Assembly (NCBI GenBank): GCA_029718625.1
Contig: CM056381.1
Coordinates: 58,584,157-58,648,156, forward strand
Direction of reading: 5' to 3'
Source of the DNA: Synaphobranchus kaupii
Lineage: Eukaryota; Chordata; Actinopteri; Anguilliformes; Synaphobranchidae
DNA length: 64,000 nt
In this document: piece by piece, positions 58,571 to 64,000 of the stretch
Layout of the letters: each line of letters opens with the position of its first letter
Position numbering within the stretch: position 1 is the first letter of the stretch
Position numbers and translations under genes: made by a program
The notes under the pieces: model-generated
The model's database searches: none
What the model was told of the DNA's origin: nothing
The model's input: the letters and a program-made list of their open reading frames with translations, nothing else

Positions 58571-61210
58571 GATGATTAGAAATGGAACATTTTCACCCAG
58601 ACACAGGTTGGGGGAACCAGAAGACTGCTGTACAGAAAGCATGAAGCACAGCTCGGTTCTGAGCTGTAACATTTCTGCATCTATAGGGGGTCCAGTTCAA
58701 TATGTTCTGCACCTTCTGTTGAATAATATTGAATAATACATTTAAGCATTGCTTCGCTTTAATTCTTACACAATATGTTTCATTCATTTAGGTGATTGCC
58801 AAAATTGTTACAGCTAAATATGGAGATTAGAACACACCATTCCAATAGTCAAGTCAAATAATTATGAGGCATGGGACAACATTATGATCTTAGATTGTTA
58901 GTGACATTATTCTATTTGAGTTACAATGTGCATGTGGCCGCAATGGGTACACTGTTGCTTTACGCTGCCACACTAGTGAAATAGGCTATATGTGATATTT
59001 GTGTAATTTTGGCTTACGGTACAGTATAATGGGAGATGACTGTAAGAACTGGAATGTACAGGTAAGGAGGTAACTGAGTCAGAACTAAGTGTCATTCATA
59101 ATCATTTGTGTTAGTGTATGTGCACACACGCTAAATCAGGTTTCATTCTTAATTATGTTGCGTTGGTCAGCTCTTCAATGTAAAACAGCAATATTTGAAC
59201 CTCGATATCTCTGCGGTTTCAGAATCAATCTCAGTGCCATTTTGCAGGTGGACTACTATCGCCGTGGTCTCACCAAATACTATTTTTGGAATAGCTATGT
59301 TCAGCCATTACAAAGTTACGGATACCCCCTAGAAATTAGCAGAAAAAATTAAGACTTTTTTTGCGCAAAAATAACTACATTTAAATCCAACAGATCCTGA
59401 CACAAGACCCCTCATTCTGTCGGCCATTGTAAGACCTGCGTGCTTTTTATACTTTTCATGGCTGTAGACTTTATTAAATTTGAATGAGGCCACAAAATTC
59501 AAAATTTTTACCATGAATTGCCCATAGACTTAACACAGTGAAACAAAATGCTAACTCATAAATCAGGCACAGGCTCAACGTGTGAATAATTCCATCATTC
59601 TATACGAACTTGAGAACAATGGGAGACCGTTATGTACGCTAGGCAGCTGTCACCATACACAGACAGTTCTGTGGCTATCAGACACTTGGCATTGCCAGAC
59701 CTGGAGATTTCACCCTAAATGTGGGGGATTTAAAAAATTCATGCTTTTTGACAAATGCAAACATTTCACTTAGAACTTATTTTTTTGTTATTAATTTATA
59801 TAAAATCATATGAAAAATAACTTACGAATATATCAAAGAGGGATTTACATATGATTGAAAATGAAATAAGGTTGATGTGTATGCGTGCATTTGCATTTGT
59901 CTGCACGTGTGTGCACGTGTGCGCACATGCATATATGCCTTGGAGAAAACAATTAGGTTTTTTCCCCAAATGTCAATTTGATAGGCATTACTAAACCAGA
60001 TCATTACTGTGGAAAAAAAAAGTGGCTAAAGTCACAATTTTTTTTTGTCAGGCATTTGGAATAAAATGGATCTAATAAAATCACTTATATTAATTAAGTT
60101 TGTTTACTTGTAGAAAAATTACAGCCAACATATTTAATTAGCCAATTTGTCTAAGTGATGGAACAAATGAAATCCCTTGGGATTTCAATTCTTCCATTCA
60201 ATCACATGATACTTTAATTCTGGCTTAAATGCTCACCACAAATACATTTTAAATTGATGCCTTATAAACTATTACAATGGACCAAATCAGTTTAACTCAT
60301 TTCAGTACTTTTAAATGAAAAACACACAGGCATATGGAGGGAACATATTTTAATATTATTTATGATGAGATCTGCTTCAATAAGAAAATATGTTCAGCCA
60401 GTTTGAAACAAATGCAGATCCTTCCCCTCTTTTGATGACATTGTCATAATTTTACCTGTAAATAAAAAAGATAATCAGCTTTCTGTGAGCTGTAAGAGGG
60501 ATATTGGTATTTTTGTTGTTGCTTCTTTATGGTTCTATGAAGCTTAGAACACCCACTCATTGCAGGGATTGAGGATTAGCAGGATTTTTTGGGGGGAGGA
60601 TTTTCAGCAAGACTAGTGAGGAGTTGCTGCTGACACCTTTTCCCTCTGCTCCATGGCCAATCAGAATTCCCTAACTATTTCCCCATTGAATGGTACAGTT
60701 ACTTTCACCTGTTTTTACCAATACAGTTGTTTTTAAATTACCTTTGAAAGTGGCAAGTGGAGACTAATGACTTTGGTTTTTTTTAATGTACATGAAAATG
60801 TATTTGAATTCAGTTCACCAGAACCCATTGACCAGACCGTGTGCCAACTGGAGAAGCTGTGTCTAATAAACAGTGAGGTCCACATGAGGAGAAATGATGA
60901 AATATGTTGAAATGATGAAATAGACATTCCAGTATGTTTCTCAGCCACAGAAAATGAATGAGAACTGCCAAGGCTAGTTTCATTGGTTTGAGTAACGTTG
61001 CTCTGTGATTGCTACCAAATGACATAATTAAGTGAGTTAAACTTCTAGAAAGTCAAGATAAAACGCACTAATATCATATTTTGGTTCAATGGGCAGTGGT
61101 GCATCTGCAAGTTCAGATGCACCATCACATTGTGGTACCTGCACTAGAAATCCTCATTTCTAAATAAATTAATAAAAAATAAGATCAGATCGAAACAAGA
61201 AGGTACAGAG
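58571..61210. other. Intergenic, no gene seen
   Basis: The segment 59340-59452 pairs inversely with 56108-56212. A TG/CA-rich stretch lies at 59880-59930. At 60580-60600 there is a short G-run. No gene. Confidence 0.5.
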
Positions 61211-61465
61211 TTTGAATGCTGGCCTTTCTCTGTGGAGTTTGTATGTTCTCCCTGTGTCTGTATAGGTTTCCTCTGGGTACTCTGGTTTCCTCCCGCAGTC
61301 CAAATGCATGCAGGTTAAGTCAATTGGAGAGTCTAAATTGCCCATAGGTATGAGTGTGTGAGTGAATGGTGTGTGTGCCCTGTGATGGATCTCATCCAAT
61401 GCATGCTGGGATAGGCTCCAGCCCCCCTGTGACCCTGACCAGGAATAAGCGTGTTAGATAGATTA
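61211..61465 (+). repeat. L2-like LINE 3' end
   Basis: GTGGAGTTTGTATGTTCTCC, GGTTTCCTCCCGCAGTCC, AGAGTCTAAATTGCCCATAG, CATGCTGGGATAGGCTCCAG and GTGACCCTGACCAGGAATAA, ending GTTAGATAGAT. It is the most complete copy here of the family also seen at 23571, 25115 and 45470. Confidence 0.75.
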
Positions 61466-62095
61466 TTTGGCTATTATTATTATTCCTCCTATCACCTCCC
61501 CCTAGTATTTTATTCAATTTTTTACAGATAGTAGGGTTTGATGACATGCCTGAAATCAATCCAATGAAGTGCTGAAGTTGGTAGCATGCAACAACTGGGG
61601 TAGGGACTTTCTTTCAGGAAGCACTGCAGCAGGACGGATTTGGTGGGTTAAATTTCAGTATGTAGCCAGTTTAGATTAAAATAACTTTAGAATAAAAATA
61701 TGTGCATGAACTTTTATAGATGCATGATAGATTTTTTTTTTTGGTAATTTCTGTTTAGCTATATATTGGAAAAAGGTTGTTTTCTTTTTGTTTCCTAAGG
61801 GCTTTGATGTGTTGCAAGGGGTGCTTTTCAGGGCAAAATTGTACTCCATGAAGGATATGTAATTTTATGCAAATGATAACCTTGGTAAGTGTTTTCTGTC
61901 AACGTAGCAACTGCTATTCACAGAGAATGGGCACAAAAACATTTTAAGGAAGAAAGGAGTGCAATCAGGCTATTTAGGACCATTCCCTTAAATAGTGATG
62001 ACAGTGAGCTTGAAGGTAGTATGAGTAAGGAAGTGTGTATTGCAGAAATTTGAGTGGTAGGGAAATGTTAGCGTTAAGATTTTTGGCAGCAAATC
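61466..62095. other. Intergenic, no gene seen
   Basis: AT-rich; nothing supported. Confidence 0.5.
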
Positions 62096-62440
62096 CACTT
62101 TAAGTCTGTGCAGTTGCACAACGAGGATCAGGGGTTCACGCCCCTGGTCCTGCCAGATCTGAGAATGGCCGGTGCCTTGAGGGAGTGGCAATTGGCGGCC
62201 ACTCAAGGGGTGGGGACTAGATGGGGGAGAATCCTCGCGCTAGTGGCACCGGGTGAGTTGGAATCACGGTCAGAAGCTCCCTGAAGAGGATGTGGCGCCC
62301 TCCTTCCTACTACCGGCTGATGGGGTTCTGTATAGCAACAAATTCTCAAGCGGTTGCTACACAGGGAATTGAATAGCATAGGGTGCAATTGGCTACCAAC
62401 TTGGGAGAAAAACTGGAATTTATAATAAAAAAAAAATTTT
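62096..62440 (+). repeat. tRNA-derived SINE
   Basis: The head has box B-like GGGGTTCACGCCCC (62129-62142), preceded by a box A-like GTCTGTGCAGTTGC. The body carries GGGGGAGAATCCTCGCGC. The tail GCAATTGGCTACCAACTTGG, GAGAAAAACTGG, then an A-rich run, is typical for a retroposed SINE. Confidence 0.55.
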
Positions 62441-62526
62441 CAGCAAAATGGCCACATAAAGCTTTTTGGAAAAAAAAGCAAAAAACAAAACACACACACA
62501 TACACATTCACTCACCCACTCATATA

Positions 62527-63070
62527 CTGTACCCTCGATAATGTTTGTAACAAAGACATATATTTTTCTTTATTTGGCTCTGTACTCCACAATTTTAGAT
62601 TTTGGGATCAAACAATTCATGTGTGGTTAATTTTGGTTTCACTATGTTGAAGTTACAGCACTTTTAATATACCCCCCTTTTCAGGGCAACATAAGGAACA
62701 CCTCTACAGTTGATGACTGAAAAATTCTCACCAAAATGAAGAAAAAACCCCAAACATCTGTCCGATCAGAAACCCTCTTCAGGACGCAGGCGTGGATGTG
62801 TCAGTGACCACTGTCCGTAGAAGACTTCATGAACAGAACTACAGAGGCTACTCTGCAAGATGTAAACCACGAGTTGGCTCCAAAAATAAAGTGGCCAGGT
62901 TACAGTTTGCTAAGAAGTACCTAAAAAAGCCTGCAGACAGATGAGAACAAGACTCACTTGTATCAGAGTGATGGCAGTGGAGGCCAAAAGGAACTGCTCA
63001 AGATCCAAAGTATACCACCTCATCGGTGAAACGTGGTGGGGGTGTTATGGTTTGGGCATGTACGGCTGCC
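62527..63070 (+). pseudogene. Tc1 element fragment with deleted transposase
   Basis: Starts after TA with CTGTACCCTCGATAATGTTT, then TTTATTTGGCTCTGTACTCC, a known kind of fish Tc1 terminal repeat. Coding scraps in shifting frames: VSVTTVRRRLHEQNYRGY, SARCKPRVGSKNKVARLQFA, KKYLKKPADR, then a jump to KGTAQDPKYTTSSVKRGG and GVMVWACTAA. The jump means an internal deletion removed the first catalytic motif. Sequence stops at about 63070 next to an LTR, so the C-terminus and right end are missing. Confidence 0.85.
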
Positions 63071-63095
63071 CAATAACTAGAATAACTTTTTTTCC

Positions 63096-63929
63096 TGTGA
63101 GAGAACTTCAGTTGTAGTTGCCAGCAGTAAAAAAGACAGACAGAGGGGCAAACCCACAAAACACAAACAAACAGGTTAAATAAAGACATTCAATTGAATT
63201 ATATGTCTCACATTAATGAAGGTATAAGTTGAGTGAAATACATTATGATTATAAGGGAGGGGAAGGGGTCGGAGAACCAGACGCGACCGGAAGGGGATCC
63301 AAAAGTTACCACTAACGTGGGAACCACAAGTAGGAGAACAAATAGGGATACCCTGACAGAACAGGGAAAACAAACAAAGGGGAAATAACAAACAACCCAC
63401 AAAAGAAGGCGAAAAAAGAACTCGCAATAAACGAGCAGAGAAAAAGAAAGAACCTCCGGCTCTCAGAAAATAAACGAGCCACAATAAGGAGGGGAATAAA
63501 AAGATAACGAAAACCTCCCGCTCAAAGCAAGGCAAACAGAGCGAATACGAAAGGAGGAAAATATAAAGGTAACTGAGGTTACAGCCTCAAAGAGGACTGG
63601 GGAAAAACAGAGAAAAGACCTTAGAAAAGAGAAAGATAAAAGGATAACCTAAAAAAACTAATCCTAAAACTCAAATCTAACAAAGTTCCTGTGTATATTT
63701 TAGACAAAAAAAATATGCAGTCTTCGGAAGTCCTATACCAATTACCTGGCCAGAGCGTAAACAGAGTTGACACTAAAGCACAGAACACAGAAGGCGCTGG
63801 GCTTAAGTAGCCTGACCGCACCTGAACCCCATAACCATAATTGGTACGGAATGCGGAAAAAAACAACAACTAGCGGCCCTGACAGGCAACACCTGCAGAG
63901 AGGAATAAGCAGGCTGGAAAACCATGACA
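63096..63929 (-). mobile_element. Probable solo LTR, 834 bp (minus orientation)
   Basis: Read on the minus strand it begins TGTCATGGTTTTCC (63929) and ends GTTCTCTCACA (63096), with TG...CA ends and the same start as LTR family F. A TATA-like TACTTAAGCCC lies near 63801-63811 on that strand. Outside the ends there is no primer-binding site or polypurine tract, so a full element is not seen. A target duplication could not be found (flanks TTTCC and GATTA). A 25-base unexplained spacer separates it from the Tc1 fragment. Minus frames at 63176-63869 inside it are chance frames. Confidence 0.55.
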
Positions 63930-64000
63930 GATTATGATTAAAATTACTATTATTATTAGTATTATGATCAAAATTATATTTAATTAATTCATTATGAATT
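63930..64000. other. AT-rich window edge
   Basis: Short ATT microsatellite at about 63943-63962; no gene. Confidence 0.6.

Noticed and set aside
63176..63869. Minus frames of 119 and 82 codons
   Set aside because: They lie inside the probable LTR and lack any retroelement protein motif.

Overview
The window looks like non-coding nuclear DNA from a ray-finned fish, probably a teleost. It has Tc1/mariner elements of the fish type, including one with Sleeping Beauty-like termini, a 5S rRNA-derived SINE, several fish-type tRNA-related retroposons, MITEs with TTAA, 3-bp or 8-bp target duplications, and solo LTRs. Base composition is AT-rich, microsatellites are common, and no reading frame longer than about 200 codons looks like a host gene. 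There are no operons, ribosome binding sites or CRISPR arrays. The species cannot be named from the sequence.

Layout. 1-690: 5'-truncated non-LTR retrotransposon with reverse transcriptase, minus strand, running off the left edge. 1.39-1.86 kb: two tandem tRNA-like SINE copies. 3.39-5.21 kb: solo LTR with an internal 258-bp tandem repeat. 5.2-8.9 kb: microsatellites, a G-quadruplex-prone tract and a candidate conserved non-coding element. 8.93-9.96 kb: 5S-derived SINE split by a hAT element with a perfect 8-bp duplication. 10.30-12.30 kb: 2-kb non-autonomous Harbinger-like element. 12.4-31.6 kb: MITEs, SINE and LINE pieces, a decayed Tc1, and long single-copy-looking stretches with possible conserved non-coding elements.

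31.68-37.66 kb is the centrepiece. A Tc1 element (A) carries a second copy of the 2-kb Harbinger-like element (B2) in its transposase gene. It also carries a Sleeping Beauty-type Tc1 (C) in its 3' arm, and C holds a further internally deleted Tc1 (D) in its right terminus. 39.79-40.53 kb is a solo LTR with a perfect 5-bp duplication. 42.2-50.7 kb has a TTAA MITE, a deleted Tc1, L2-like pieces and a 363-bp foldback inside a Tc1 relic.

52.60-52.87 kb is the best candidate for a host gene or domesticated gene. A ZNF143/Staf-like promoter motif is followed by a 58-codon first exon with a strong start context and a consensus splice donor. It is followed at once by a Harbinger-like element, a Tc1 fragment and an inverted copy of the 1.8-kb LTR, so no further exons could be traced. 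56-62 kb is mostly unannotated intergenic or intronic sequence with a hAT MITE, an L2-like repeat and a SINE. The right edge holds a Tc1 fragment abutting another LTR.

Most open frames in the window are chance frames or lie inside repeats. The main content is a transposon insertion history whose relative order can be read from the nesting. No undescribed multi-gene system was found. All family names rest on remembered motifs and need a repeat-library search.
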